From positions 248,001 through 312,000 of the forward strand of contig NZ_RBIM01000004.1 of NCBI RefSeq assembly GCF_003634045.1: DNA of 64,000 nt, in the 5' to 3' direction. The translations under genes and the position numbers were made by a program. The stretch's first letter is position 1; every line of letters begins with the position of its first letter. The DNA comes from Maricaulis maris. Its GTDB lineage: Bacteria; Pseudomonadota; Alphaproteobacteria; Caulobacterales; Maricaulaceae. Under the pieces are notes generated by a model. That model was not told where the DNA came from. It saw nothing but the letters and a program-made list of their open reading frames with translations, and searched no databases. This document shows positions 34,531 to 43,734 of the stretch, in pieces.

Positions 34531-35805
34531 ATGGGTTGGTGGTTCAAGGTCAAATTGTGGCAGCGCGTGCTGGCAGCACTGGTGCTGGGGGTCGTGTTCG
34601 GTCTGGTAGCCTCCGGCACGATGGGCCAGGACGCGGCCACGCAATGGATTGACACCTACATCCGCCCGGTTGGCCTCTTGTTCATCAATCTGATCCGGAT
34701 GCTGATCGTTCCGCTGATCTTCACCACGCTGGTCGCGGGTGTCATCGCGATGGGCAAACCATCCAAACTCGGCTCGCTGGGTATCAAGACCATCGCGCTC
34801 TATCTCGTGACAACCTTTTTCGCGAATGTCATCGGCCTCACCTTCGGCACCCTGTTCCGGCCGGGTGCCGGGGTGGATTTGGCAGGCGTCGAAGCGGTGC
34901 CGGTCAACACCGATCCGCCATCGGTCACTGAGCGTCTGCTTGAAATCGTCCCGACCAACCCGATCGCCGCGCTCGCCGACGGGGATGTGTTGGCCATCAT
35001 CTTCTTCTCCCTTTTCCTTGGCGTCGCCATCCTGTCGACGGGAGCCGCCGGAAAGCCGCTCGGCGATTTGTTCAACTCGGCCTCGGAAGTCGTTCTGAAA
35101 ATTACCCATTATGTGATGGAGGTGGCACCGTTCGGGGTCTTCGCCCTGGTCAGTTACACCGCGGCCAGCCAAGGCCTCGAAGCGCTGCAGTCCATCCTCG
35201 TACTCATTACGGCGGTCTATCTCGGTCTGATCGCCCACGCGGTCATCACCTACGGCATTCTCGTCCGCGTGATCCTCAACCTGCCGCTGATGCGTTTCTT
35301 CCGCGGCATGACCGACCCGATCGCCGTGGCCTATTCGACCGCCTCGTCATCGGCCACCCTGCCGGTGACCATTGCGGCCGCGTCCGACAATCTCGGCGTG
35401 AAGAAGTCCGTGGCCGGGTCGGTCCTGCCGCTCGGCGCGACCATCAACATGGATGGCACGGCACTCTATCTGGGGATTCTCGCGCTCTTCACGGCGCAAG
35501 CCTTCGGTTATGATCTCACCTTCATGAACTATGTGATGATCGCCTTCACGGCGGCCATCGTGTCCATCGGCGCAGCGGGCATTCCCTCCGCCTCTCTCTT
35601 CCTGCTCGCCATCGTCCTTGAGACCTTCGGCGTCACGCCCGAACACACCGCGATCATCGTCGGCTTCATCCTGCCGGTTGACCGGATCATGGACATGGCG
35701 CGCACCGCCGTGAACGTGACCGGCGACGCCGCCGTCGCCACCGCGGTCGCCAAATGGGAAGGCGAGCTCGACGAAGACCGCTTCCGCGACCCGGCCGTTA
35801 TCTAA
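34531..35805 (+). CDS. Dicarboxylate/amino acid:cation symporter (DAACS family)
   Basis: 424 aa. Eight-helix DAACS transporter with FINLIRMLIVPLIFTTLVAGV, the serine-rich STASSSATLPVT hairpin loop, GATINMDGTALYLGI and AAGIPSASLFLLAIV, all diagnostic. It co-transports dicarboxylates or acidic amino acids with Na+ or H+. ATG 34531 preceded by GGGGAGAG is preferred over 34507. Which substrate, C4-dicarboxylate or glutamate, cannot be told. Confidence 0.93.
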   Translation: MGWWFKVKLWQRVLAALVLGVVFGLVASGTMGQDAATQWIDTYIRPVGLLFINLIRMLIVPLIFTTLVAGVIAMGKPSKLGSLGIKTIALYLVTTFFANVIGLTFGTLFRPGAGVDLAGVEAVPVNTDPPSVTERLLEIVPTNPIAALADGDVLAIIFFSLFLGVAILSTGAAGKPLGDLFNSASEVVLKITHYVMEVAPFGVFALVSYTAASQGLEALQSILVLITAVYLGLIAHAVITYGILVRVILNLPLMRFFRGMTDPIAVAYSTASSSATLPVTIAAASDNLGVKKSVAGSVLPLGATINMDGTALYLGILALFTAQAFGYDLTFMNYVMIAFTAAIVSIGAAGIPSASLFLLAIVLETFGVTPEHTAIIVGFILPVDRIMDMARTAVNVTGDAAVATAVAKWEGELDEDRFRDPAVI

Positions 35806-35868
35806 GCCCGCTGCCATTCACATTGAACCCAAACGAACCGGCCCTCCACCTTCCCTGATACGGGCGAT

Positions 35869-37170
35869 ATGGAGGGCCGATTTGTTTTGAAAATCCCTAT
35901 TCACACCTTCGGCACACGCGGCGACGTCCAACCCTATCTGGCCCTCGGGCTGGAATTGCAGGCCCGCGGACATGCCGTGACGCTCTCGGCGCCACGCGAT
36001 TTCACGGCGTGGATTGAAAGCTTCGGACTGCCGGCCCGGGCTTTCGACTTCAACATGGGCGATTTCCTTCGCCGGGCCGAGGCGCTGGGAGTGACCCGCA
36101 ATCCGCTCAAAGCCTACACCCATCGCGCCGAGATGATCGACCCGATGATCGATGCGTGCCTGAAAGAGGCGGTCGAGGGTACGCGAGATGCCGACATGGT
36201 CATCGCTCACCCGAAAGCGCTTTTTTCGGCCAGCGGTGCGGAAGCGGTTGGCGCCGGCTTCATCCTCGGCGCACCGCTGCCCATTATCAGCCCGACCCGC
36301 TGCTTTCCGATGCCCGGCGTGATGGCCCGCAACCGGGCCCGCTGGCTCAATGCGCTGAGCTGGGCGCCACTGCGACTGGGCATGATGCCCTTCCGCAGAA
36401 AGTTCAACGCCCTTCGCAAATCGCTTGGCCTCGCCCCGGTCGGCAATAGCCTCGACTATGGCCGGCATCGCGGCGAACCCTGCCTGCGTCTGACCGCCAA
36501 CTCCGCCCACATCCTGCGGCGCCCGGATGATTGGGATGATTACAGCGTGCTGACCGGTAACTGGGTCCTGCCGGAAACGTCCCGAACACTGGCACCTGAG
36601 ATCGAGACCTTTCTCCAGGGTGGCGACCCGCCCGTCTATGTCGGCTTCGGATCCATGGTCACCGGCGACGCGACCCGGCTTGTCACCGCAGCGATCAGCG
36701 GACTTCGCAAGGCAGGCCTGCGCGGCATCATTGCCCGCGGCTGGGCCGAACTCCCGGCGACGACCCAAGCGGACATGCTGGTGATCGACGGCGCCCCGCA
36801 CGACCTTCTTTTTCCGCGCTGTCGCCTGATTGTCCATCACGGCGGTGCTGGCACGACCGCGGCAGCTCTGACGGCCGGCAAGGCCAGCCTGGTCACCCCC
36901 TTCATGGTCGACCAGCCCTGGTGGGCAGAGCGACTGCGTGAGGCCGGGCTCGGTCAAAAGGCCTTGCGCCCTGATCACCTGACAGCCGGGCGCTTCGCCC
37001 GCGCCCTCAGACGGCTGGCAAAAGACGAGGTCATCACCCGTCGCTGCGCCGCCGTGGGTGAGCAACTCCGCAGCGAGAACGGCGTCGCCCACGCGGCCGA
37101 TCTGATCGAGCGCGATGCGAAGCGATGGGCCGGATTGGCGAGCGCTGGAAACATGCCGAAATCAGGCTAG
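35869..37170 (+). CDS. Glycosyltransferase, UGT/GT28-like
   Basis: 433 aa from ATG 35869. GT-B fold: N-terminal IPIHTFGTRGDVQPYLALGLELQARGHAVTL and C-terminal nucleotide-sugar site PVYVGFGSM..., LIVHHGGAGTTAAALTAGKASLVTPFMVDQPWWAERL. This is the UDP-glucosyltransferase/sterol-glucosyltransferase-like group. Acceptor unknown. A TTG at 35887 preceded by GGAGGG about 10 bases earlier is an alternative start that removes six residues. No pathway genes beside it. Confidence 0.85.
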   Translation: MEGRFVLKIPIHTFGTRGDVQPYLALGLELQARGHAVTLSAPRDFTAWIESFGLPARAFDFNMGDFLRRAEALGVTRNPLKAYTHRAEMIDPMIDACLKEAVEGTRDADMVIAHPKALFSASGAEAVGAGFILGAPLPIISPTRCFPMPGVMARNRARWLNALSWAPLRLGMMPFRRKFNALRKSLGLAPVGNSLDYGRHRGEPCLRLTANSAHILRRPDDWDDYSVLTGNWVLPETSRTLAPEIETFLQGGDPPVYVGFGSMVTGDATRLVTAAISGLRKAGLRGIIARGWAELPATTQADMLVIDGAPHDLLFPRCRLIVHHGGAGTTAAALTAGKASLVTPFMVDQPWWAERLREAGLGQKALRPDHLTAGRFARALRRLAKDEVITRRCAAVGEQLRSENGVAHAADLIERDAKRWAGLASAGNMPKSG

Positions 37171-37201
37171 GCTGGCAGTCCGCACGGATCGGGGGGTCAT
37201 C

Positions 37202-37822
37202 ATGAAATCGCAACATCGCATGCTCGAGCTGATCGTGGCCGTGAGCGTCGTCGTCATCTCGCTTGCCTCCCTCTTTGTGGCCGTTTTCCAGGGCATCGTC
37301 ATGGACCGGACGATGAAGGCCTCGGTGATGCCGGTCATCCAGGTTGATAGCGGCAATATCGATGATGATCGCGAAACCTGGGTGATGACGATCAACGTCA
37401 AGAATACCGGTCTCGGCCCGGCCGAGATTCGCTATTTCAACATGTATTGGGACGGCGAGATCATCCGCGACACATCGGCCTTCATGGCCCGTTGCTGTCT
37501 TCCTGACGAAATCCCGACCGACGCGCGCATGCCCTACATGTATAATGCCTTCCGGGACGGTCAGCTGAATCTCGTCTTCGACAATGTCCAGCGGCGCTTC
37601 CTCGCCCCCCAGGAGGAAATTGGCTACATCGCCTTCGACCGACCGGATGCCGAAACCCAGCCACGCGGCCGGGCGATCTGGGACGCGCTCGACGAAGTAC
37701 GGCACGCGATGAGCTATGAAGTCTGCTATTGCTCGGTCTTCGAGGATTGCTGGCGGGCCCGATTCCCGGAGCACAGCCGTGAACCGGTTCGGCAGTGTAT
37801 CGATCCGGCCATCGAGGACTGA
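37202..37822 (+). CDS. Membrane-anchored protein of unknown function
   Basis: 206 aa. Cytoplasmic N-terminus then a membrane helix (LIVAVSVVVISLASLFVAVF), with a periplasmic or extracytoplasmic domain of beta character (VMTINVKNTGLGPAEIRYFNMYWDG). It contains clustered cysteines: ARCCLPDE, YEVCYCSVFEDCW and RQC. Start at 37202 has a G-rich ribosome site. No family recognised. Confidence 0.7.
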   Translation: MKSQHRMLELIVAVSVVVISLASLFVAVFQGIVMDRTMKASVMPVIQVDSGNIDDDRETWVMTINVKNTGLGPAEIRYFNMYWDGEIIRDTSAFMARCCLPDEIPTDARMPYMYNAFRDGQLNLVFDNVQRRFLAPQEEIGYIAFDRPDAETQPRGRAIWDALDEVRHAMSYEVCYCSVFEDCWRARFPEHSREPVRQCIDPAIED

Positions 37823-37853
37823 TCCACCGCCCGCAGCACCGCGTAGCAGAGGC

Positions 37854-38222
37854 ATGATCCCGTCAGAATCCCGTATCGGACCGAACATAACTCGTCTTGT
37901 CGCGCTTGTCGGGGCGCTCGGCCTGACCGCGCTGATTGCATGGGCCGTCCAAACTGGTGATTTCGGCGCCGCCGGCGCCTGGCTGACAAGCCACCCCTGG
38001 GGCCTGGTCACGCTCGGTGACCTTTATTTCGGCTTTTTGATCGCGGCCTTCTTCATCGCTGGCATCGAGCGGGACTGGCGCTGGAGATTATTCTGGATTC
38101 TGCCCCTTCCACTTATCGGCAATGTCTGGGCGGGCCTATGGCTGTGCCTGCGAGCTGGTCGTGTCCGGGATGCGCTGCGCAGCCGGACTGATCGGGACAC
38201 AAATCAACACCCACCCGAGTGA
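37854..38222 (+). CDS. Small membrane protein, unknown function
   Basis: 122 aa with three hydrophobic segments (LVALVGALGLTALIAWAV, DLYFGFLIAAFFIAGIE, FWILPLPLIGNVWAGLWL) and a basic tail. AGAGGC lies before ATG 37854. Its start was moved from 37716, since upstream codons belong to the preceding gene. No family recognised; resembles short DUF-type membrane proteins only in size. Confidence 0.65.
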   Translation: MIPSESRIGPNITRLVALVGALGLTALIAWAVQTGDFGAAGAWLTSHPWGLVTLGDLYFGFLIAAFFIAGIERDWRWRLFWILPLPLIGNVWAGLWLCLRAGRVRDALRSRTDRDTNQHPPE

Positions 38223-38578
38223 TCCACTTCCGCTCAGGCCGCGTAGTTGCTCATGCCCCCGAGCGGCGCACGGGTTGTCCCTCCAAAAAACGTGCCCGCT
38301 CAACCCGCGTCGGCCCTGTCCGCCTCATATACCCGGCGGGCAGGCCGGCGCCCAGGACCGGCCCGGCGCCCGGCCAGTCATCACCCCTCTTGAACGGGAC
38401 AAACATGCTCCCATATTCAGGCCACATTCATCCGATACGCCAGAAAGACAGTTTGAGGCGTATTTTGCATGTCTTAACGCTAAACGCGCTTCAAACGCCC
38501 ACCAGTAGGGGTCCGTTAAGGGACTCGGCCCTGAAATCAACGTGCGTATAAAACCGGGCATTCCGCCCAGAGGACAAC
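38223..38578. other. Gene-free region with a GC hairpin
   Basis: About 356 bases without a gene I would support. A GC-rich arm GGCCGGCGCC (38343-38352) can pair with GGCGCCCGGCC (38365-38375). GGGTCC..GGGAC lies near 38510. A TATAAA box at 38547-38552 could belong to the promoter of the next small gene. Long frames here are shadows. Confidence 0.4.
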
Positions 38579-38770
38579 ATGGCCAAGGCACAATTCGCAA
38601 TCAGCACGCTCGCCAAGACAGCCCTTCTGTGGCTGACGGCAGCGCTGATCTTTGCGTCCCTGTTCGGCGCCATGCTGTCGGCCCGTCCCGACCGTCCAGG
38701 GCTGAGCTTCAGCCAAAGCGATAGCGTCATCATCGCCAGCGATGCCGACACCGTGTCCGAAACGCGCTGA
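38579..38770 (+). CDS. Small single-helix membrane protein
   Basis: 63 aa. MAKAQFAISTLAKTALLWLTAALIFASLFGAMLSARPDRP gives one membrane segment (about 14-34) and a soluble tail ending SDADTVSETR. GAGGA lies 5 bases before the ATG. Function unknown. It sits 200 bases before ffh. Confidence 0.65.
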   Translation: MAKAQFAISTLAKTALLWLTAALIFASLFGAMLSARPDRPGLSFSQSDSVIIASDADTVSETR

Positions 38771-38973
38771 GACGACGGGCGCCAACGCGCACCGGCTTGA
38801 CTCTTTTCCACACGGCACGTACTAGCCCCGCTTCATCATGCAAGCATCACGCTTGTCTTACCGGCACATCCGCACCAACTGGTCGGGGGAGGTCGGCGAG
38901 AACCCTGCTCGGCGAAGGTTTCGCTCAGCGGGGTCGCTTTGCTTTGCATTGATGGCGATGGATTGAGGTTTTG

Positions 38974-40497
38974 ATGTTCGACACACTCACAGAACGACTT
39001 GGCGGCGTCTTCGACAAGCTTACCGGGCGCGGTGTGCTGTCGGAGAAGGATGTCGATGCGGCGCTGCGCGAAATCCGCGTTGCCCTGCTCGAGGCCGATG
39101 TCGCCCTGGACGTTGTGAAGGCTGCGACCAAGCAGATCCGCGAACGCGCTATCGGCGAAGACGTGATCCGCGCCGTCTCGCCGGGCCAGCAGGTCATCAA
39201 GATCGTCCACGACGCTCTCGTCGACCTGCTCGGCGGCGAAGGCGAGCCGGTCGGCCTGTCGCTGGACGGCGAACCGCCGATCGCGATCCTGATGGCCGGC
39301 CTGCAGGGTTCCGGTAAAACCACGACCTCGGCCAAGCTGGCCAAACGCATCCAGGAAACCCGGAAGAAAAAGGTCCTGCTGGCCTCGCTCGACACCCGCC
39401 GCCCGGCGGCGATGGAACAGCTGCAGCAGCTGGCCAGCCAGATCGACGTCGCCTTCCTGCCGATCGTCGCAAACCAGCGCGCCGTCGACATCGCAAAACG
39501 CGCCATGAACGCTGGCAAGCTGCAGGGCTTCGACGTCGTCATCCTTGATACCGCCGGTCGCACCTCGATCGATGAAGACATGATGGCCGAGGCGCATGAC
39601 ATCGCCCGCGTCACCAATCCGCGCGAGACCCTGCTGGTGGCCGATGCCCTGACCGGTCAGGACGCCGTCGAGACCGCCCGCCGCTTCCATGACCGCCTGC
39701 CACTGACCGGCCTGGTCCTGACCCGGATGGACGGTGACGGCCGGGGCGGCGCTGCGCTGTCGATGCGCCACGTCACCGGCCTGCCTATCAAATTTCTCGG
39801 TGTGTCGGAAAAGCCCGATGGGCTGGATGCCTTCGACGCCAAGCGCGTCGCCGGGCGCATCCTCGGCCGCGGCGACATCATCTCGCTGGTCGAAAAAGCC
39901 GCGCAGAATGTCGATGAGGAAAAAGCCGCCCGCATGGCCAGGAAGATGGCCAAGGGCAAGTTTGATCTCGACGATTTGCGCGAGCAGTTCGGCCAGCTCA
40001 AGACCATGGGCGGTCTTGGCGGGATCATGGGCATGCTGCCGGGCATGAACAAGAAAATGCAGGCCCAGGCGGCGGCCGCCGGCATGGACGACAAGATGCT
40101 GACCCGCCAGGAAGCCATCATCCAGTCGATGACGCGCCAGGAACGCGCCAAGCCGGAAATCCTCAAGGCCAGCCGCAAGAAGCGGATCGCCGCCGGCTCG
40201 GGCGTCCAGGTCGCCGACGTCAACAAGCTGATCAAGATGCACCGTCAGATGGCTGACATGATGAAAAAGGCCTCCAAGGGTGGCCGCGGCGGTCTCGCCG
40301 GCATGATGGGCGGTATGGGCGGCGGCATGCCTCCGGGCATGGGCGGCCAGATGGGCGGCATGAACCCCGCCGATATGGGCCGCGCCACCCAGGACCTGCT
40401 CGGCGGCAAGGCCCCGTCCGGCACGCAACTGCCCGGTCTGGGTGGGCCCACTTCGGGCGGTGGCCTGCCTGGTTTGCCGGGAACGAAGAAGCCATGA
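38974..40497 (+). CDS. ffh: Signal recognition particle protein Ffh
   Basis: 507 aa. N domain helices (FDTLTERLGGVFDKLTGRGVLSEKDVDAALREIRVALLEADV), G domain with GLQGSGKTTTSAKLA and DTAGR, and a Met-rich M domain with MMGGMGGGMPPGMGGQMGGMNPADMG, unusually Gly/Met-rich at the end. It binds 4.5S RNA and signal sequences to target proteins to the membrane. GAGG precedes the ATG; a TTG one codon earlier is unlikely. First gene of the ffh-rpsP-rimM-trmD-rplS operon. Confidence 0.97.
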   Translation: MFDTLTERLGGVFDKLTGRGVLSEKDVDAALREIRVALLEADVALDVVKAATKQIRERAIGEDVIRAVSPGQQVIKIVHDALVDLLGGEGEPVGLSLDGEPPIAILMAGLQGSGKTTTSAKLAKRIQETRKKKVLLASLDTRRPAAMEQLQQLASQIDVAFLPIVANQRAVDIAKRAMNAGKLQGFDVVILDTAGRTSIDEDMMAEAHDIARVTNPRETLLVADALTGQDAVETARRFHDRLPLTGLVLTRMDGDGRGGAALSMRHVTGLPIKFLGVSEKPDGLDAFDAKRVAGRILGRGDIISLVEKAAQNVDEEKAARMARKMAKGKFDLDDLREQFGQLKTMGGLGGIMGMLPGMNKKMQAQAAAAGMDDKMLTRQEAIIQSMTRQERAKPEILKASRKKRIAAGSGVQVADVNKLIKMHRQMADMMKKASKGGRGGLAGMMGGMGGGMPPGMGGQMGGMNPADMGRATQDLLGGKAPSGTQLPGLGGPTSGGGLPGLPGTKKP

Positions 40498-40904
40498 TCT
40501 CCGTTATTACATCGGCGCTCGCTCCGCTGGTTACTGTGATGCCGCAACACGACCTGCCGGTTACGGCGCTGCTGAATGGGCATCACGAATGCCGGGCGAG
40601 CTACCAGCTTCGCCCGAATGAACGTGGCGACACCCTGCTGCCCCGATACATTCACGTCACTTGCGAGTCTGACTTTGAAATGGACCGTGTGCGCCCCGAC
40701 TTGCGGGAGCAGGCGGGAGAATTGCTGATAAACGAGGCAGAGGGCGCGGCTCGTTTGTCGATCGCTCGCTGGCGACACCGCCTCGAAGACGATCAGGACG
40801 AGTGCTTCCACGTGACACTGCGCTTCCCGAACCCATCCAACACACCCGCATGGGCTGAAGAGCCCAATCTACTCCCGTGCGGGCGTTTGATTATCGACGA
40901 ATAA
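40494..40904 (+). CDS. Unrecognised protein between ffh and rpsP
   Basis: 136 aa, no membrane helix or signal. Its ATG overlaps the ffh stop (ATGA), implying translational coupling. Sequence includes YIHVTCESDFEMDRVRPDLREQAGELLINEAEG and WRHRLEDDQDECFHVTLRFPNP, with several His and Cys. I do not recognise a family. Base use is noticeably less GC-rich and codon-biased than ffh. It is inserted in an operon that is otherwise conserved, 24 bases before rpsP. Confidence 0.65.
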   Translation: MISVITSALAPLVTVMPQHDLPVTALLNGHHECRASYQLRPNERGDTLLPRYIHVTCESDFEMDRVRPDLREQAGELLINEAEGAARLSIARWRHRLEDDQDECFHVTLRFPNPSNTPAWAEEPNLLPCGRLIIDE

Positions 40905-40928
40905 ATCTTGACCTGAAGGACTAGAACT

Positions 40929-41399
40929 ATGTCTCTGAAAATCCGTCTCGCCCGTGGTGGCGCCAAGAAGCGTCCCTATTACCGTATCGTCGTTGCCGAC
41001 AGCCGTTCGCCGCGCGATGGCCGCTTCATCGAAAAGATCGGTTCCTACAATCCGATGCTGCCGAAAGATGGTCAGCGCGTCGAGCTGGACATGGAAAAAG
41101 TGAAGGCCTGGCTGGCCAAGGGCGCCAAGCCGACCGACCGCGTGGGCCGTTTCATCCACCAGATCGAGGCTGACGCCTGGAAGTGGGAAGCCGGCAACAA
41201 CCCGCAAAAGGCCGAGCCGGGCCAGAAAGCCAAGGAACTCGCTGCCGAGAAGGCCGAGAAGGAAGCCGAACGCAAGGCTGCCGCCGAGGAAGCCAAGGCC
41301 GCTGCCGAAGCGCCTGCTGCTGAAGAAGCCCCGGCCGAAGACGCCGCTGCTGAAGCGCCGGCTGAAGACGCTGCTGCCGAAGAAGCCAAGTCCGAATAG
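40929..41399 (+). CDS. rpsP: 30S ribosomal protein S16 with acidic/Ala-rich C-terminal extension
   Basis: 156 aa; S16 normally is about 80. The S16 fold covers the first 85 residues ([42 protein letters not shown]). The rest is an Ala/Glu/Lys-rich tail ([22 protein letters not shown]..), as often seen in alphaproteobacteria. The tail is probably surface-exposed and disordered. GAAGGA precedes the start by about 9 bases. Confidence 0.95.
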   Translation: MSLKIRLARGGAKKRPYYRIVVADSRSPRDGRFIEKIGSYNPMLPKDGQRVELDMEKVKAWLAKGAKPTDRVGRFIHQIEADAWKWEAGNNPQKAEPGQKAKELAAEKAEKEAERKAAAEEAKAAAEAPAAEEAPAEDAAAEAPAEDAAAEEAKSE

Positions 41400-41475
41400 G
41401 ACGGTTTTTTCTGCCTGGATGAGCGGGGGAATGGGTGCCCGAATTCGCGGCACCGGGATTTCCCCCGCTCCCTGA

Positions 41476-41547
41476 CCCTCTCCCCAGGGAGAGGGAGAAC
41501 AATACCTGTGATGTCACACCCGACTTCCCTCCCCCCGGGGGGAGGGA
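41476..41547. repeat. GC-rich palindromic intergenic element between rpsP and rimM
   Basis: Two inverted repeats: CCCTCTCC-CCAG-GGAGAGGG (41476-41495) and a perfect 22-base palindrome, TCCCTCCCCCC then GGGGGGAGGGA (41526-41547). Similar motifs recur just downstream (GAGGGAGAGGGGGAATCC at 41550). The purine/pyrimidine-rich tracts look like a repetitive intergenic element, but copies elsewhere cannot be checked here. Confidence 0.5.
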
Positions 41548-41592
41548 TCGAGGGAGAGGGGGAATCCACCTCCCTTTGAAAGCTAGGCTGCC

Positions 41593-42138
41593 ATGACAAC
41601 GCCCGCCGACGATCTCGTCTTCATTGCCGCCCTTGCCGGCGCTCATGGCGTGAAGGGCGAATGCAAGGCCAAGAGCTTTGCCGGCAACCCGGCCGACGCC
41701 TTCACCTATGGCCAATTCCTCGACGCCGACGGCAAGCCTTTCCTGACTCCGAAATCAGCGCGTCCGGTGAAGGACGGCTTCATCGTCCGCTTCGCCGAAC
41801 CGCTCGGTCGAGACCAGGCCCAGGCGCTCAAGGGCACGCGCCTCTATATCCCACGCGCGGCCCTGCCAGCGCTCGAGGATGATGAATTCTACCATGCCGA
41901 CCTGCTCGGCCTGAAAGTCCAGTCGCTCGACGGCAGCCCGATGGGCACGCTGAAGGCAGTTCATGATTTCGGCTCCGGCGACCTGCTGGAAATCACCGGC
42001 ACGCCCGACCGAAACGGCAGCTGGATGCTCCCCTTCACGCGCGACTTCGTCCCGCATGTCTCGATTGCCGACGGTGTGGTGACGATCGATCCGCCGGAAG
42101 ATATCGGCTCGAAGGCTGAGGAAGAGGCGGGAGAGTAG
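41593..42138 (+). CDS. rimM: Ribosome maturation factor RimM
   Basis: 181 aa. N-terminal VFIAALAGAHGVKGECKAKSF (GVKGE signature), a linker at ..LPALEDDEFYHADLLGLKVQ and the C-terminal PRC-barrel DLLEITG..WMLPFTRDFVPHVSI. It helps assemble the 30S head. It follows rpsP, separated by the palindromic element. ATG 41593 matches the family start. Confidence 0.95.
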   Translation: MTTPADDLVFIAALAGAHGVKGECKAKSFAGNPADAFTYGQFLDADGKPFLTPKSARPVKDGFIVRFAEPLGRDQAQALKGTRLYIPRAALPALEDDEFYHADLLGLKVQSLDGSPMGTLKAVHDFGSGDLLEITGTPDRNGSWMLPFTRDFVPHVSIADGVVTIDPPEDIGSKAEEEAGE

Positions 42139-42197
42139 GCGCGCAGCAAGCCCGGCAGGTCTTGAATCCGTCTCATTGCAGTGGCTTTATCGGGCAT

Positions 42198-42884
42198 ATG
42201 ACCCGCAAGATTCAGCGTTTCAGCGTTTCATTCGCCTTTGTCGGTCTTTTGGCTGTCCTCTCACTTTTTCCCAGCGCCGTCGCACAAGACGGACCGGGTC
42301 GAGTGTGGGCCTGTCAATTGCTCTCAGACCTTGGTCGGATGTCCAATGAAGCAGACGGCCAAACGGTCTACGCCCGGGAGTACGCTCGGAATAACGGCTT
42401 TTACTGGGCGAGTTATGATGAGTTTCAGGCTCACCTGAATCAAGATGGCGCTGATGAATGGCGCAATGATGAATGGGGCGATGCGTTGCGGGCATTTCCA
42501 CCGCATATGCTCCAGGAACTTTGGGATTCTTGGAATGAAGGCGGCTTGGCGGACTGCGCGCAGCGCTTCGAAGCGCATTGGGGGAACGCGTCTGAATTTC
42601 GCCAGCAGGAAGCAGTTGCCATCCGGGACATCGCTCGCAGAGGCCTGCTCAGTCCGGGACACCCTGACTATATTCCAGATGTCCACTACGGTGCCTGTGG
42701 GATTTCCGCACCGGGATTGCCCGTCAATAGGTTGATCGAAATGTCTCGGCCTGTGTTTGACGAGTTCGGACAGAAGGCCATCTTCATCGAAAGCACACGG
42801 CGCGCCCGCGACGTTGTTTCGATTTTCGCCTTTCGGAATGGACATTGGGAGCGGGTCACCTCACTCCACTGGACCATTTGCTGA
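42198..42884 (+). CDS. Exported protein of unknown function inserted before trmD
   Basis: 228 aa. Signal peptide MTRKIQRFSVSFAFVGLLAVLSLFPSAVAQD with likely AQ cleavage. Mature part is Trp- and aromatic-rich: NNGFYWASYDEFQAHLNQDGADEWRNDEWGDALRAFPPHML, and two Cys near the end (CGISAP, WTIC). No family recognised. Codon use is AT-richer than rimM and trmD, suggesting a recent gain. Start set to the signal peptide; the frame is open from 42162. Confidence 0.65.
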   Translation: MTRKIQRFSVSFAFVGLLAVLSLFPSAVAQDGPGRVWACQLLSDLGRMSNEADGQTVYAREYARNNGFYWASYDEFQAHLNQDGADEWRNDEWGDALRAFPPHMLQELWDSWNEGGLADCAQRFEAHWGNASEFRQQEAVAIRDIARRGLLSPGHPDYIPDVHYGACGISAPGLPVNRLIEMSRPVFDEFGQKAIFIESTRRARDVVSIFAFRNGHWERVTSLHWTIC

Positions 42885-42993
42885 CAGCGAGGCTCTGCCC
42901 TTTGTCTAGTGTGCTGCCAACGCTGCGCCAGATCCCCAGCGGAGGCGCCGATGCGCTGGCACCTCGCCCCCATCCCTGCTACACCCGCGCGCC

Positions 42994-43734
42994 ATGACTG
43001 ACGCCACCAGCCCTTCCCTGCCTTGGACCGCGACCGCGCTCACCCTGTTCCCGGATGCCTTTCCGGGACCGCTGGGTGTTTCGCTGATTGCAACAGCTGC
43101 GAATCATGGGTTGTGGGCGCTTGAAACTGTGGACATCCGGGATTTTTCCCGTCATAAGCACCGCTCCGTGGACGACACCCCTGCTGGCGGAGGCGCCGGT
43201 ATGGTGCTCAGGCCGGATGTCGCGACGGAGGCGATTGATGCGGTGCAGTCTCGCTGGCAAGGCGGGAAACGACCGTTGATCTATTTGACGCCGCGCGGAA
43301 AACCGCTGACCCAGTCCCGGGTTCGGGAATGGGCGACGGGTCCGGGCGTTGTCGTGTTTTGCGGACGCTTCGAAGGCCTCGACCAGAGGGTGATCGAAAG
43401 CCGTGAAATGGAAGAGGTCAGTGTTGGCGATGCCGTGCTGGCCGGGGGCGAAGCGCCCGCGCAGGTTCTCATCGAGGCCTGTGTGAGACTTCTCCCCGGC
43501 GTGCTGGGCGACCCGATGTCGGCCGAGGATGAGAGTTTCGAGGGTGATCTCCTCGAATATCCTCACTACACGCGACCGCGCGTGTTTGAGGATCGGGAGA
43601 TCCCGGAGGTCCTGTTGTCGGGGCATCATGGCCGCATCGCGGCGTGGCGCCGGGAACAGGCAGAGAAAATTACGAAGGCGCGTCGCCCCGACCTCTGGAC
43701 GAGGTACAAGGCCCGCAAGGAGAATGCACGATGA
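42994..43734 (+). CDS. trmD: tRNA (guanine-N1-)-methyltransferase TrmD
   Basis: 246 aa. [42 protein letters not shown] with the trefoil-knot SAM site, and [14 protein letters not shown] plus [11 protein letters not shown] are diagnostic. Methylates G37 of tRNAs with a CCN-type anticodon to prevent frameshifting. Stop overlaps the rplS start (ATGA). Confidence 0.96.
   Translation: MTDATSPSLPWTATALTLFPDAFPGPLGVSLIATAANHGLWALETVDIRDFSRHKHRSVDDTPAGGGAGMVLRPDVATEAIDAVQSRWQGGKRPLIYLTPRGKPLTQSRVREWATGPGVVVFCGRFEGLDQRVIESREMEEVSVGDAVLAGGEAPAQVLIEACVRLLPGVLGDPMSAEDESFEGDLLEYPHYTRPRVFEDREIPEVLLSGHHGRIAAWRREQAEKITKARRPDLWTRYKARKENAR

Noticed and set aside
38771-38973. Possible 4.5S/SRP RNA just before ffh
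   Set aside because: The conserved GGAAGCA-type apical motif and long hairpin are not present.
38836-40428. 530-residue antisense frame across ffh
   Set aside because: ffh is unmistakable in the opposite strand; no domain or ribosome site supports the antisense frame.
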